Assembly (NCBI GenBank): GCA_049325575.1
Contig: JBMOLK010000311.1
Span: 91,382 to 155,381, forward strand
Direction of reading: 5' to 3'
Source of the DNA: JBMOLK01 sp049325575
Lineage (GTDB): Bacteria; Bacillota; Clostridia; Acetivibrionales; Acetivibrionaceae
DNA: 64,000 bases
The translations under genes were made by a program, and so were the position numbers. Within the stretch, counting starts at the first letter, position 1. Each line of letters begins with the position of its first letter. Shown here piece after piece: positions 53,608 through 63,027 of this stretch. The notes beneath the pieces are model-generated. The model was not told the DNA's origin. It ran no database searches and was given only the letters and a program-made list of their open reading frames with translations.

Positions 53608-54309
53608 GTGAGGATGCTTAATATTTCAAACGAGAAAAAAAGAGATGCATCTGTAGGTATGGAGAGCAAAAAGATGAAAAGCAAAATATCCTTTGTTTTA
53701 AAGGATGGATCTCGAAAGAGGAATGTAAGGGTTTTAAGAGGATCTCTTTCAGTGGATCTGGATGACCTGGTCAGTAAATGCGGGGGTCTTTATAAAGTAG
53801 GGGAAGAAATAATTAAAGGGGACCCTGAAATAGATTTTGAAAATACAGGAAGGCTTGTAACAAATACGAGGAAACTCTATTTAAATGCACAAAACCAGAT
53901 AGCATACAGGGTAAACCTTTATGAAGTTGTAAAGAACCCTGATGGAACGGAAAAGGAAAGAAAGGAACTTAATAAGACGGAGTCCAATATATTAAGTGAT
54001 ATACCTCTTAGGTGGACAGGCATGAAAATTCCTAAAGAGAAGGCTGTTAAAAAATTTGTTTTTTCCCGTAAATATCAAATCAGACACGTAAACGGACTTA
54101 CATACGACTTTCTGTATGACATGGCCAAAACTCTACAGGAGAGCAATTCCCTTATGCTTGTTGGGGGTGGGAAGAAGGGTACAGACCCAATTATACTTAC
54201 AGGCGGTGGTACACCTTACAGGGGATTTCTAGAGGGAAGAGTAAAAAATGACAAATACTGTCTTATCTTACATCTTACAAATCTTGAGTTAAAGGAGATA
54301 GGAAGATGA
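53608..54309 (+). CDS. Unknown basic protein, second gene of the ligase cassette, 233 aa
   Basis: Not recognised. A basic, probably nucleic-acid-contacting protein. N-terminal Lys/Arg-rich segment (EKKRDASVGMESKKMKSK), then strands SFVLKDGSRKRNVRVLRG, ENTGRLVTNTRKLYLN and YRVNLYEVVKNPDGTEKERK. The C-terminal part has LMLVGGGKKGTDPIILTGGG and ends YCLILHLTNLELKEIGR. Its YCLILHLTNL segment resembles YVMHFTNF near the end of the adjacent ligase, a possible shared small domain. GTG start at 53608 with GGGAGGG 6 bases upstream; an ATG at 53614 is also possible. Its stop overlaps the ligase start (ATGA), so the two are coupled. Confidence 0.75.
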   Translation: MRMLNISNEKKRDASVGMESKKMKSKISFVLKDGSRKRNVRVLRGSLSVDLDDLVSKCGGLYKVGEEIIKGDPEIDFENTGRLVTNTRKLYLNAQNQIAYRVNLYEVVKNPDGTEKERKELNKTESNILSDIPLRWTGMKIPKEKAVKKFVFSRKYQIRHVNGLTYDFLYDMAKTLQESNSLMLVGGGKKGTDPIILTGGGTPYRGFLEGRVKNDKYCLILHLTNLELKEIGR

Positions 54310-55742
54310 GGTTTGATGCATCTAAGCTACAAAAAACAAAAGGATATTTTGAAGGCACTATTGAAGCAGTTGATGAAATTACGGCAGCAGCAGCTTCAGA
54401 TTATAAAAGAAAGGTCTGTAAGAATTTTATTGCCATATCGCCGGACCAGATAGATTCGAGAGTTAATGGTGAAGATTTCTACGTCACAAAGAAAATGGAC
54501 GGCGAAATGAGTGTTTTGTTTTTTGACGGTATGGATTCATACATAATCAACACAGGTGGAAAGGTAAGAAAGGGTTTACCTTGTGTGGCTGAGGCAGAAA
54601 AGATATTAAAAGAAGCTGGTGTGGAATCGGCAGTAATACCAGCAGAGCTATATGTAGAAGAGACTGATGGAAGAACCAGGGTTTTTGAAGTACTGTCTGC
54701 CCTTTCAAAGGAAGAAGCAATTGCAAGGCTGAACCTGGCGCCCTTTGACATAGTGGAGTTAAATGGAAAGCCTTTTAACGCTGACAGCTATGAAGAAACA
54801 TATAAAAAGCTGACGGAACTCTTCCAAAACTCTAAGAAAGTTAGACCTGTGCCATATAAAAAGGTATCATCAAGGAATGAGGTAAAAGAAATATTCAGCG
54901 AGTGGGTGGAGAAACAAAATGCCGAAGGGCTGGTGTTAAGAAGTAATCTTCCCCTGGTTTACAAGGTAAAGCCCAAGCATAACATAGATGCGGTGGTTAT
55001 AGGATATACAGAGTCATCAGGTGATTCCAAAGGGCAGATAAGAACCTTGCTTCTTGCACTTATGACCGGTGAAAACTGCTATCAGATTGTCGGCAAGACA
55101 GGTAACGGTTTTTCAGATGAGCACAGAAAAGAATTTTATGAAAAGTTTTCGAAAATGCATTTAAACTCCAAATACATTGAAACCGATTCAAGCCATGTTG
55201 CATTTCATATGATTAGGCCGGAAACAGTCATAGAAATCAGCATAAACGATATACTTGTGGAAACAGGTACAAGCAAAATAGTCAACCATGTTCTTGAAAT
55301 AAAGGACGATACCTACAGGCTCATATCTTCAGTGCCTGGAGTAAGCTTTATTTACCCTGTATTTGAGAGAATAAGAGGGGATAAAAAAGCTTGCATGGAG
55401 GATGTACGCTATTCACAGGTTACAGACCTAGTATATATTCCTGACGTGGACAGCTGCAGTTCAACAAAACTTCCGGAAAGTGAAGTGATTATGAGAGAAG
55501 TCTATAAAAAGACTGTTAAGGATAAACTGATGGTGCTCAAGTTTGTAGTATGGAAGACAAACAAGGAGCAAATTGATAAGAACTATCCGGCTTATGTAAT
55601 GCATTTTACAAACTTTAGCTCTGATAGAAAAGAACCGCTGCAAAGGGAAGTTAGAATTTCAAACAATAAGGATCAAATACTTCAAATAGCCCGAAGCTAT
55701 ATTGAGGAAAATGTAAAGAAGGGCTGGATAAAGGTCGATTAG
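54306..55742 (+). CDS. ATP-dependent DNA/RNA ligase-like nucleotidyltransferase
   Basis: A covalent nucleotidyltransferase. The adenylation domain (about 40-235) shows motif I KKMDGEMS with nucleophile K63, a motif III-like RVFEVLSAL, motif IV AEGLVLRS and motif V VYKVKPKHNIDAVVIGY. An OB-fold-like domain follows (about 225-320: RTLLLALMTGENCYQIVGKTGNGF). A C-terminal part of about 150 residues is not found in standard bacterial ligases; it contains KLMVLKFVVWKTNKEQ and YVMHFTNFSSDRKE. Genome replication normally uses the NAD-dependent LigA, so this is an accessory enzyme for repair or RNA ends. It is coupled to the preceding gene by an ATGA overlap. Which nucleic acid is joined cannot be told. 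Confidence 0.85.
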   Translation: MRFDASKLQKTKGYFEGTIEAVDEITAAAASDYKRKVCKNFIAISPDQIDSRVNGEDFYVTKKMDGEMSVLFFDGMDSYIINTGGKVRKGLPCVAEAEKILKEAGVESAVIPAELYVEETDGRTRVFEVLSALSKEEAIARLNLAPFDIVELNGKPFNADSYEETYKKLTELFQNSKKVRPVPYKKVSSRNEVKEIFSEWVEKQNAEGLVLRSNLPLVYKVKPKHNIDAVVIGYTESSGDSKGQIRTLLLALMTGENCYQIVGKTGNGFSDEHRKEFYEKFSKMHLNSKYIETDSSHVAFHMIRPETVIEISINDILVETGTSKIVNHVLEIKDDTYRLISSVPGVSFIYPVFERIRGDKKACMEDVRYSQVTDLVYIPDVDSCSSTKLPESEVIMREVYKKTVKDKLMVLKFVVWKTNKEQIDKNYPAYVMHFTNFSSDRKEPLQREVRISNNKDQILQIARSYIEENVKKGWIKVD

Positions 55743-55821
55743 TAAGTAAAGGTAAAAAGGGCAGGGAATTTTATTCCACCTATTAGTATTAGTTTAAAAA
55801 CGTATTTTGGGAATAGTTAAT

Positions 55822-55860
55822 ACATAAAACAGCCGGATAAATAGTCCGGCTGTTTTATGT
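55822..55860. terminator. Terminator after the ligase cassette
   Basis: ACATAAAACAGCCGG pairs with CCGGCTGTTTTATGT around a nine-base loop. This is a long perfect stem. Confidence 0.85.
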
Positions 55861-56411
55861 GTAATGCTTGTCTAAAGCGAGGCTTAAGCAACTACTGCTT
55901 TTTAACATAATAAATTATATTTATTCATAATATTAAAATGCACCTCCTATGTTTGTACTTTCCGCACGTTTTGGAAAAGAATTACGTTATGAGGCTGTGG
56001 AGATTATTGGTAATATTCAATGTTTCCAAGTTTTGGACTCATATACTAGTGGCAAGATTTACTAATGACGATTTGCTGTTGGAAGATGGTGTGTAGATGA
56101 TTTGCTGCAGGAAAAATACCAATAATTCCAATTATGTTGTATCGAGGAAATAATTTAATTGCAGCAAAATTTTCATTGCATATTCTAGAAGTAAATTATT
56201 TTAGCAAACCCTTGGTATATGAACTGTTTGAAGCACAACCATGAAAGGTTTGCTTAAACTTCCTGAAATAATTTATAGAAAAAAATCAAAGAATTATTCG
56301 GATAAAAATCTTATATTACCTGGTTTTACTCCTGGTAAAAAGTAAAATAATTACATAAATAAATATTTAAAACAGGAGGGATAATAAAAAATAAAACTAG
56401 GAGGAAAGAAA
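55861..56411. other. Gene-free region before the coat-protein genes
   Basis: About 550 AT-rich bases with no convincing gene. A nonapeptide-sized minus-strand frame (55902-55928, eight codons after AGGAGGTGC) is too short to support. A second AGGAGGG at 56374 lies upstream of the real ribosome binding site of the coat gene, with no start codon. CATAAATAAATATT at 56354 recalls the sporulation-like boxes before the genes at 5316 and 8508. Confidence 0.4.
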
Positions 56412-56630
56412 ATGAGGCAATTAACTGCCAGTGAAGTGATATTTTTAAGCAAGCTTCTACAGCTTGAAGCAGCAGACCTCTCCGTTTCAAAGGCAAGCTT
56501 ATCTCTTATTTCAGATGATCAGTTAAAGACTGTAGTTCAAGCAGGTATAGCCAGCAGCCAGACAAGAATAAAGGGTCTTCAGCAGTTTATAAGCGAAAAT
56601 AATATAACTACTGCAGGAGGTGGACAATAA
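56412..56630 (+). CDS. Small spore-coat-associated protein, 72 aa
   Basis: A short helical protein (LTASEVIFLSKLLQLEAADLS, then QLKTVVQAGIASSQTRIKGL). It ends only one base before the start codon of the CotF-like gene, and proteins of this pattern commonly accompany CotF-type coat genes in clostridia. No signal peptide or cysteine. Ribosome binding site AGGAGGAAAG. The pairing and composition suggest a spore-coat partner; the family assignment is inference. The likely promoter is in the AT-rich region upstream (CATA box at 56354). Confidence 0.7.
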   Translation: MRQLTASEVIFLSKLLQLEAADLSVSKASLSLISDDQLKTVVQAGIASSQTRIKGLQQFISENNITTAGGGQ

Positions 56631-56631
56631 A

Positions 56632-56943
56632 ATGGCTTCAATAATTGAGAATATATTCGGTGGTAACGGAGTAAGCAAGCCTACCGATGAGACTATGGTA
56701 TACAGCCTTATGGCTGGAGCAGCAGCTGCTGCTACTGCCTATCTAACTGCTACTTTAGACTCTACTACGCCGGAAGTCAAAAGGTTATTAAATGATTACA
56801 CAAATCAGGTGATTTTAGGTCATGAAGCTCTTACTACCCTTGCAATAAACAAAGGATGGTATTTACCCTACGAAGCTCCTATAAAACAGCTTCAGATTTC
56901 CCTTGAAAATTCACAGGAAATAATGGGTGGTATGCCTCAATAA
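56632..56943 (+). CDS. CotF-family spore coat protein
   Basis: A coat protein of the CotF family. The 103 residues show the family pattern: DETMVYSLMAGAAAAATAYL, then ATLDSTTPEVKRLLNDYTNQ, and a helix with LGHEALTTLAINKGWYLP, which is the characteristic C-terminal block. Such proteins assemble on the forespore surface. The ATG at 56632 follows AGGAGGTGG; a GTG at 56620 is inside that site and is rejected. It starts one base after the stop of the 72-aa gene, so the two are an operon. A hairpin follows. Confidence 0.88.
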   Translation: MASIIENIFGGNGVSKPTDETMVYSLMAGAAAAATAYLTATLDSTTPEVKRLLNDYTNQVILGHEALTTLAINKGWYLPYEAPIKQLQISLENSQEIMGGMPQ

Positions 56944-56945
56944 AA

Positions 56946-56984
56946 CTATACGGGATATTCTCCAATAGAGAATATCCCGTATAG
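56946..56984. terminator. Hairpin after the coat-protein pair
   Basis: CTATACGGGATATTCTC pairs perfectly with GAGAATATCCCGTATAG around a five-base loop. No T tract follows, but it lies between convergent genes. Confidence 0.75.
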
Positions 56985-57023
56985 CATATATATAAAATCA
57001 TAAGAGGGTTAGCAGATGCTTTT

Positions 57024-60000
57024 TTAATAGTTAATAACAACTGTTTCAGGTTCCCCAAAGTTCAGACTTTCCTTGGAAGCAACACTTTGTATTATTGTAC
57101 TGTCAGTATTATAGGTGCCCGGATTTACCACTCTTGCATAGTAGGTAACATGACGTTTGCCTCTAAAGTCCTTACTAATATAGAAGGTGATTTTTTGACC
57201 GTCAATTTCCCCCCAGCTCATGTCGGCTCTAGGATCAACTCCCATATTAACAGGGTTTTCAATTGCCTTAAGACCGGAGGGGAGGTAGTCTGTAATCTGG
57301 TAGCCTCCATCTATTGCTTTCGCACCTATACCCCATGTAATTACTACCTTTATTATATCATTCTGGTTAAAAGCAGTTACCGATTTTTCCGATCCACCCT
57401 TTACAGTATATGTTCTTTTTACATTTAAATTACTATCTTTTTTAATTTCTTTTGTTAGAGATTTCTTAAAAAAGGATACCAGGGCTATATCTCCTTCAAC
57501 GCTTTCTATTTTAAAATTGCCTAAGTCTACTGAGGGAACTGTAAGTATAAAGGATTCTCCGTTTTCCAGGATTTTGGAGTGCGACTCCCCGTTCATACTG
57601 TATCTGAAGCTTACCCTGCTTTCTCTGGCTTTTTTAATTTCTTCATCTACATATAAAAGTCTTTCAATACTTGTAAGTATATCCTTGGCCTCATTGGAAA
57701 TACAGTACTGGTACAGGCCGGATTTTTGAGGCTTATCAAGCATTGAGGCTAGAAGAGCTGCCAATGAAGTACATTCCAGTACATCATCGTTATCCTTCCC
57801 TGTATTAATTCTATAGTAGGGCTTAAGCTCATCAATATACCTTACTATTTTGTCAGTATAAATTCTATTGGCCTTAGGTGTTTCACCAAGCTCACAATAT
57901 GCCAGAGCTAAATATATAAGGTCTTTTACACTTAAGTTTTCAATCTCCGAAACCTTGTCAAGATTAAGGAGGACAGGCTCCCTTAGCACCGCAAGACCGT
58001 AAAGTGCGCTTGTTTTTACTCCTGGAGAATTATCGAAATATTTTGCGTAGAAAAAATCCTTTAACTTGTGAGGATTAACTTCATCTTTAATCAAAGACGA
58101 AATTCTGGCACTTATGTCAAGATCGCTCTCACCATAAGGTAGAATTGCAATACCGCCATCCTCCCGCTGGTAGCCTGATACATTAAATGATGCTCCGCTA
58201 TCTTCCATCCCATACTGCTTAAAGTATGTACCAAGCAGCTCGGATGCTTTCTTAGCCGGCAGTTTCTGGTCAATACGATTGCCGCTTGTATATCTTAATG
58301 CGTTAAGGTCGCTTATGAAAGAACCTCTGCTTTTGTCTGCAAATACAAGTTGTGTGTTTCCTGTACTGCCGCCTTCAATTCTCATGCCTGGTTTTAGATC
58401 ATAGTATACTGCTTCCTCAATCTGATGATATGTTTTTACAGTTGTGATTGAGTGTTTTAGGGAGTCTCCAAGCCCGCTGGCACTAGATGCCTTTATTATA
58501 ATATCCGTTTTGCCCTCCGAAAGCTCCCAAAGCGGGATGTTAACCCTTTCAAAAGCCTTGCCGTAAGCCTTAACTTTAAAATCCGGATTTTGGTTACTTG
58601 ATACCTCAAAAATAATCTGGTCATCCTTGCCAAGGTCATTACCGTATGCAGTGACGCCAAGAGCAGGTTTGTCTCCAACCAGGTAAGTGGAATTTAGTGT
58701 ATAGTTAATAAAAAACGGGAGGGAGACATTAAGGCTTACCTTGTTGCTTCCGGCATGAAGGTCCGTGGTTACGCCCGAGAGAGTTATTCTCCAGGAAGTA
58801 ATGTTGTCGGGAAGCCGAAACCTTAGCTCGCCGTATCCCTCGTCATTTAAGGTTACTGTTTCAAAATTGGCCGTATCCTTAAAATCCTGCCTGACTACTG
58901 TGAGGGCAGTTGAATTGACAGATAGCATACTGGGGTCGTATGACAGCGAAAAGTCAGTGTTATTAATGCTTGCAGTGGGGGCAACGTTAGACTTAGCAAC
59001 TGGTTCGCTAAACGTTATTTGAAACTTACCGTCACCCCATACACCTCCGCCTTTTCCCGTAGGGCTTCCCACAAACATTTCCCTGCCGGAATTCATGTGG
59101 GATTGGTAGCTGGCTTCAACTCCTGAAGGAACAGAAGAGTAAAGTGCTGCCAGGGTATCTATATGCTGCTCGTGAAGCTTGAATAAAGCTTCATCAACTA
59201 TACTGGCGTTGACAACAGCCTTTTTTCCATTACCGTTTTTATCTTTGGCCTGCAATTTCACTGTTACTTCCTCACCCGGCTTGTAGGAAGTCTTATCCAA
59301 AGAAGCTTCCAGTGCCAGATTTTTATCCTTATAGTCGAACAGTGCATTAAACTCCTCGGATCTTACATAGGTTATACCGTTAAAGTATACACCTGTCACG
59401 TAAATATTGGGGACATCCTTTTCCTCTACTGTAAATGAGTATTCAGGTCCATTCTTTATTTCATAGTCCCTTATTCCGTTCTGGGTCTTGATAAAGAGAT
59501 AGCTTCCCTTGGGCAGGGGATTTTTACTCTTTTTGTAGGTAAGCTCCACCCTATCGCCAATTTTGTAGTTTTCCTTTCCGCCATCAAGATAGTACCTGTT
59601 GTCTTCATATCTATAAAAATGATCTGCGTAATCTCCTATATGGATATCATACTTCATGCTTCTGCCTGAATTATCCTGGCACTTTACAACAGCTGAATAA
59701 TAACCGTCTTCTATTTTGGGTGCATCAAAGCTGAAGGTGGCTTTTCCGCTGCTGTCTGTTGTAATAGAGAAGCTTTTGAATTCTTCTTTACGATGGTCAT
59801 ATCTATATCTCTTTTGTGTAACCTTGTTTATGAAGTCATAGTACTGACCATCTTCAACCTTTACCCAGGTGTTTTTATATATGGTGCCGTTAAGGGCTCT
59901 GCCTTCTACGGCATCACCCAGATAGTCACTGCTGTCTTTGGCAGTACCGTTGTTCAGTCTTTCTAAAACTATTTTGTTTAAAGCAGCATTAACTACACCC

Positions 60001-62318
60001 TTATTGTTCTTTATATCAGATGACAAGTTAACATTTACATCATTTACAAACAGCCTTACACTGCTGTCGGAAGATATCTCACCCATTTCAGGAAGGACAG
60101 AGTGAGTGTATATACCTATAAGCTGCTCACCTTGAATATCACCTTCGGAATTGGCAGTATATTTTACCCTCATGTTTCCTGAAGAATCTGTAAATGCTCT
60201 TTCATTAATGTTCTTTCCTCCTTCATGGTATGCATTTATGTTATAGCTTACATCAAGCTTTGGTACACCTGTACCCTCAAAGAAGGATCCTTTTATATCA
60301 AAGATCACCTCTTCGCCCGGAAAGATTGCTTCTTTATTTTTGGTTATCTCCAGCCTGTAAGCAGGCTTTGTAAAGTTCTCTACCGATAAATAGGAGCTTG
60401 CTATAACCTTTCCGTCCTTTTTAACAAAAAGCTGGTAGCCGCCGGGGTCAAGGTTTGGAAGCTTAAAGCTTCCTTTAAATATCCCGCTGGCTGCTTTAAT
60501 CTCCTTTTTTACCAGGGGTTGCGTATTTGTAGGATAGTATCCAACTATAGAGCCACCGGACTTCATATGTCTGAAATAATCAAAATACATATGTCCCTGA
60601 TCTATTTCTAAGGTTACGCTATCTATTTTCTCATCAGCATACCTGCTTTTTACCAAGCCCCAGAAATTAACTGAATCGTCAGGTTTGTAAAGGTTTCTGT
60701 CAAGCTGAATGTAGTTCCAGTACAAGCTTTGCCCGTTATCACCATAAGCTCCGTATATATTTGAGGAGCAGGCAAGTACCGCGGATTTATTATCCTTTGT
60801 AGTTATTTTAAAATATGTTGTATTGTTTGCAGCTTTATTTTCATTTAAAGCCGTATCAAAACAGGCTATACCCTGTGTATCCGAAAAATACTCTTTTTTT
60901 GTTCCGGGTAATGAGATTTTTGCACCCACAGCTGGTTTTTGCTCTTTTAAGTCATTGAGCCATACAAGTGTTTTATTATTTGCCTTCATAGTGTACATTC
61001 CAACTTCTGTGACCTGAATAAAGGTCTGAAAATTAATGTCCTCCCATTTGCTGTCTACAAGGTAGAAGCCTACAGGCAATGCATACGGTACTTTTATAAA
61101 CTGATCATAAGAAGAATTCTGACTTAGTACCTGTTCAAATTCAAGTACTTTTTGGAGTCCGTCAACAGGTATAACATTCTTGACAGAGCTTCTAAAAGCC
61201 CAGAAGGGAAGAGAGTCCTTCTTTTTTAGTGCCTCCATAAAAGAACTTATATCCCGGTAGGAATATACTAATGTCTTCACATTTATTTTTGTACCTTCTT
61301 TACTAACGCCATAGTTTAGAGACAAATAGGGCTTTTCACCGGGCAGGTACTCATTAAGATTTTGAGTATATGAGAAATACCCTTTATATGTGTTTTCACC
61401 ATATGTGTTGCTTGATGTTGTTTCAAACTGGAAGGTATAGTCTTCCTTTAAAGAGTGGTCTGTACCCTTTAATTTAAGACCCTTTTTAATTTTAACTGTA
61501 TATACTGTGGCTTCTTTAAGCTCTTTGGGGACAAATACAACAGCCCTTTTGTGCCTTTCAAACCTTCCTTCCACAAATGGAGAGATTTCAAAGAACTTAT
61601 CAATATCTTCATAGTCTTCATGGCTAAGATATATTTCTATACCTGAATTGGTGGGGACATCAGTAGTCTTATCGCCTGGGAATGTACCGGCTATTTTAAA
61701 AGCTGAGCTTGTCTGAAATGTCCAGGTTATATCATCACTGTTTTCGGTTTTAATCCTGAAGGTATAAAGCCGGTTTTGCTCAAAAAGTCTGTAAGGTTTT
61801 AGCCTGAAGATACCAGGACTCTGCTGGGTTATTTCCGGGGAAGGCTCGTTGTCAATAGAAAGAGATTCTTTAAGCTCGTCCAAGCTTATTTCCTTTTGGG
61901 ATTTTAGAATAAACTCACTGTCAGGCTTTACACCTGTGGCATCAAAGTCTAGAGGTGCGAGATGAAATCCTCCCCTGTATTCTTCAGCGCTAACCCAGTG
62001 GGTAAAAAGGGAATTGGGAATAAGCAGCATTCCTGACAAAAGTACAAATACACATGCTGCTGCCAAAACTGCTCTTTTAATATAAAAACGGTTTTTCATT
62101 TTACTTGTTTTACTAGTTGAGATATTTTTAAGGCTATCCGGAATATTAATATTATTATAGGCATCCCGGATTTTCTCTGCCGAGCTTTTTAGCCTCCTGT
62201 ATTCTTCCATACAATGAGGGCATATATTAAGGTGTGAATTTATTTGTTCTTTAAGTTCCCGGTCCAAATCATCATGAATGTACTCTTCAAGATAGTCTAT
62301 TATTTCACTGCAGCTCAT
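57024..62318 (-). CDS. Zinc anti-sigma / alpha-2-macroglobulin fusion protein
   Basis: 1764 residues. Residues 1-60 form a zinc anti-sigma (zf-HC2) domain with the H29-x3-C33-x2-C36 motif in NSHLNICPHC. One membrane helix follows (about 82-103: RAVLAAACVFVLLSGMLLI). Outside lie Big_5-like Ig domains (about 120-310), macroglobulin (MG) domains and the A2M core (about 1150-1240: LNDEGYGELRFRLPDNITSW). The thioester Cys-x-x-Gln motif is replaced by GNRIDQ (from G1346), so covalent trapping is lost. Its start overlaps the ECF sigma gene stop (ATGA). By family knowledge the N-terminal part should hold the sigma factor at the membrane; the outer part may sense proteases or damage. Such a fusion is rare. 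Confidence 0.9.
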   Translation of the reverse strand: MSCSEIIDYLEEYIHDDLDRELKEQINSHLNICPHCMEEYRRLKSSAEKIRDAYNNINIPDSLKNISTSKTSKMKNRFYIKRAVLAAACVFVLLSGMLLIPNSLFTHWVSAEEYRGGFHLAPLDFDATGVKPDSEFILKSQKEISLDELKESLSIDNEPSPEITQQSPGIFRLKPYRLFEQNRLYTFRIKTENSDDITWTFQTSSAFKIAGTFPGDKTTDVPTNSGIEIYLSHEDYEDIDKFFEISPFVEGRFERHKRAVVFVPKELKEATVYTVKIKKGLKLKGTDHSLKEDYTFQFETTSSNTYGENTYKGYFSYTQNLNEYLPGEKPYLSLNYGVSKEGTKINVKTLVYSYRDISSFMEALKKKDSLPFWAFRSSVKNVIPVDGLQKVLEFEQVLSQNSSYDQFIKVPYALPVGFYLVDSKWEDINFQTFIQVTEVGMYTMKANNKTLVWLNDLKEQKPAVGAKISLPGTKKEYFSDTQGIACFDTALNENKAANNTTYFKITTKDNKSAVLACSSNIYGAYGDNGQSLYWNYIQLDRNLYKPDDSVNFWGLVKSRYADEKIDSVTLEIDQGHMYFDYFRHMKSGGSIVGYYPTNTQPLVKKEIKAASGIFKGSFKLPNLDPGGYQLFVKKDGKVIASSYLSVENFTKPAYRLEITKNKEAIFPGEEVIFDIKGSFFEGTGVPKLDVSYNINAYHEGGKNINERAFTDSSGNMRVKYTANSEGDIQGEQLIGIYTHSVLPEMGEISSDSSVRLFVNDVNVNLSSDIKNNKGVVNAALNKIVLERLNNGTAKDSSDYLGDAVEGRALNGTIYKNTWVKVEDGQYYDFINKVTQKRYRYDHRKEEFKSFSITTDSSGKATFSFDAPKIEDGYYSAVVKCQDNSGRSMKYDIHIGDYADHFYRYEDNRYYLDGGKENYKIGDRVELTYKKSKNPLPKGSYLFIKTQNGIRDYEIKNGPEYSFTVEEKDVPNIYVTGVYFNGITYVRSEEFNALFDYKDKNLALEASLDKTSYKPGEEVTVKLQAKDKNGNGKKAVVNASIVDEALFKLHEQHIDTLAALYSSVPSGVEASYQSHMNSGREMFVGSPTGKGGGVWGDGKFQITFSEPVAKSNVAPTASINNTDFSLSYDPSMLSVNSTALTVVRQDFKDTANFETVTLNDEGYGELRFRLPDNITSWRITLSGVTTDLHAGSNKVSLNVSLPFFINYTLNSTYLVGDKPALGVTAYGNDLGKDDQIIFEVSSNQNPDFKVKAYGKAFERVNIPLWELSEGKTDIIIKASSASGLGDSLKHSITTVKTYHQIEEAVYYDLKPGMRIEGGSTGNTQLVFADKSRGSFISDLNALRYTSGNRIDQKLPAKKASELLGTYFKQYGMEDSGASFNVSGYQREDGGIAILPYGESDLDISARISSLIKDEVNPHKLKDFFYAKYFDNSPGVKTSALYGLAVLREPVLLNLDKVSEIENLSVKDLIYLALAYCELGETPKANRIYTDKIVRYIDELKPYYRINTGKDNDDVLECTSLAALLASMLDKPQKSGLYQYCISNEAKDILTSIERLLYVDEEIKKARESRVSFRYSMNGESHSKILENGESFILTVPSVDLGNFKIESVEGDIALVSFFKKSLTKEIKKDSNLNVKRTYTVKGGSEKSVTAFNQNDIIKVVITWGIGAKAIDGGYQITDYLPSGLKAIENPVNMGVDPRADMSWGEIDGQKITFYISKDFRGKRHVTYYARVVNPGTYNTDSTIIQSVASKESLNFGEPETVVINY

Positions 62319-62845
62319 GATAATACCTCCTTTTCACAATACTCATCTCTTAGTTGGTTCCTTAACAGGCTGTGTGCCCTGTTTAGCCTTGACTTAACTG
62401 TTCCTAAAGGAATATCAAGAACCCTTGCTATATCCTCAAATTTTAGATCATGATTATAGCGAAGGTCAATCACCTCTTTATAGATATCATCCAATTGGTT
62501 TAATACACTATGTATATCCATGGTTTCAATAGAATCTTGTTCACTTGTATACTTTTGCTCTACAAGGTTATTTTCCATGGGGATTACTTTTCTTTTGTAC
62601 TGCTGGATGTTGTGGCACTCGTTTAACAATATTCTAATCAACCAGGTTTTAAAAAAACGGTTTTCTCTTAAACTCTTAATACTTGAAAAAGCTTTTATAA
62701 AGGCTTCTTGTACGGCATCCAATGCATCCTGCTCGTTACGCAGTCTGACATAAGCCGTTTTATACATTTGAGCCTTCATATCCTCTACAAGGATCATAAA
62801 AGCTTTTTCACTACCTTGTTTGGCTTTATCAACGAATTCGATCAA
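62315..62845 (-). CDS. ECF RNA polymerase sigma factor
   Basis: A group IV (extracytoplasmic function) sigma factor. Region 2 spans about 10-85 (AYVRLRNEQDALDAVQEAFIKAF, with RENRFFKTWLIRILLNEC), and region 4 about 115-170 (LRYNHDLKFEDIARVLDIPLGTVKSRLNRA). No region 3, as expected. The start is taken as TTG at 62845, 9 bases after AAGGTGGTG; an ATG at 62869 in frame has no ribosome binding site but cannot be excluded. The stop overlaps the start of the anti-sigma fusion gene, so the two are translated together in the classic sigma / anti-sigma order. Target promoters unknown. Confidence 0.9.
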   Translation of the reverse strand: MIEFVDKAKQGSEKAFMILVEDMKAQMYKTAYVRLRNEQDALDAVQEAFIKAFSSIKSLRENRFFKTWLIRILLNECHNIQQYKRKVIPMENNLVEQKYTSEQDSIETMDIHSVLNQLDDIYKEVIDLRYNHDLKFEDIARVLDIPLGTVKSRLNRAHSLLRNQLRDEYCEKEVLS

Positions 62846-62977
62846 GTATGTGGTCACCACCTTAAGCATTTTACCATGGTAAATATATAGAACACATCAA
62901 AATATTTCTATTTGAATATTAGACTGAATCTGTCATGGAAAAGTTCGGAGAAATAAAATAATTTGGAACTAGAAAAT

Positions 62978-63017
62978 AAAAAAGCCTGAAGAGGATGCAG
63001 CTATCTCTTCAGGCTGA
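62978..63017 (-). terminator. Terminator after the last MFS gene
   Basis: On the minus strand AGCCTGAAGAG pairs with CTCTTCAGGCT around a ten-base loop, followed by a T tract (TTTTTTATTTTC). Confidence 0.85.
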
Positions 63018-63027
63018 TTTGACCATG

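Noticed and set aside
55902..55928. Eight-codon minus-strand frame (MNKYNLLC) behind a perfect AGGAGGTGC
   Set aside because: Too short to distinguish from chance, with 12-base spacing and no recognisable promoter; only conservation could support it.
56374..56400. Extra AGGAGGG upstream of the 72-aa coat gene as a separate small gene
   Set aside because: No ATG, GTG or TTG at usable distance before the next stop; the AGGAGGAAAG at 56400 serves the real start.
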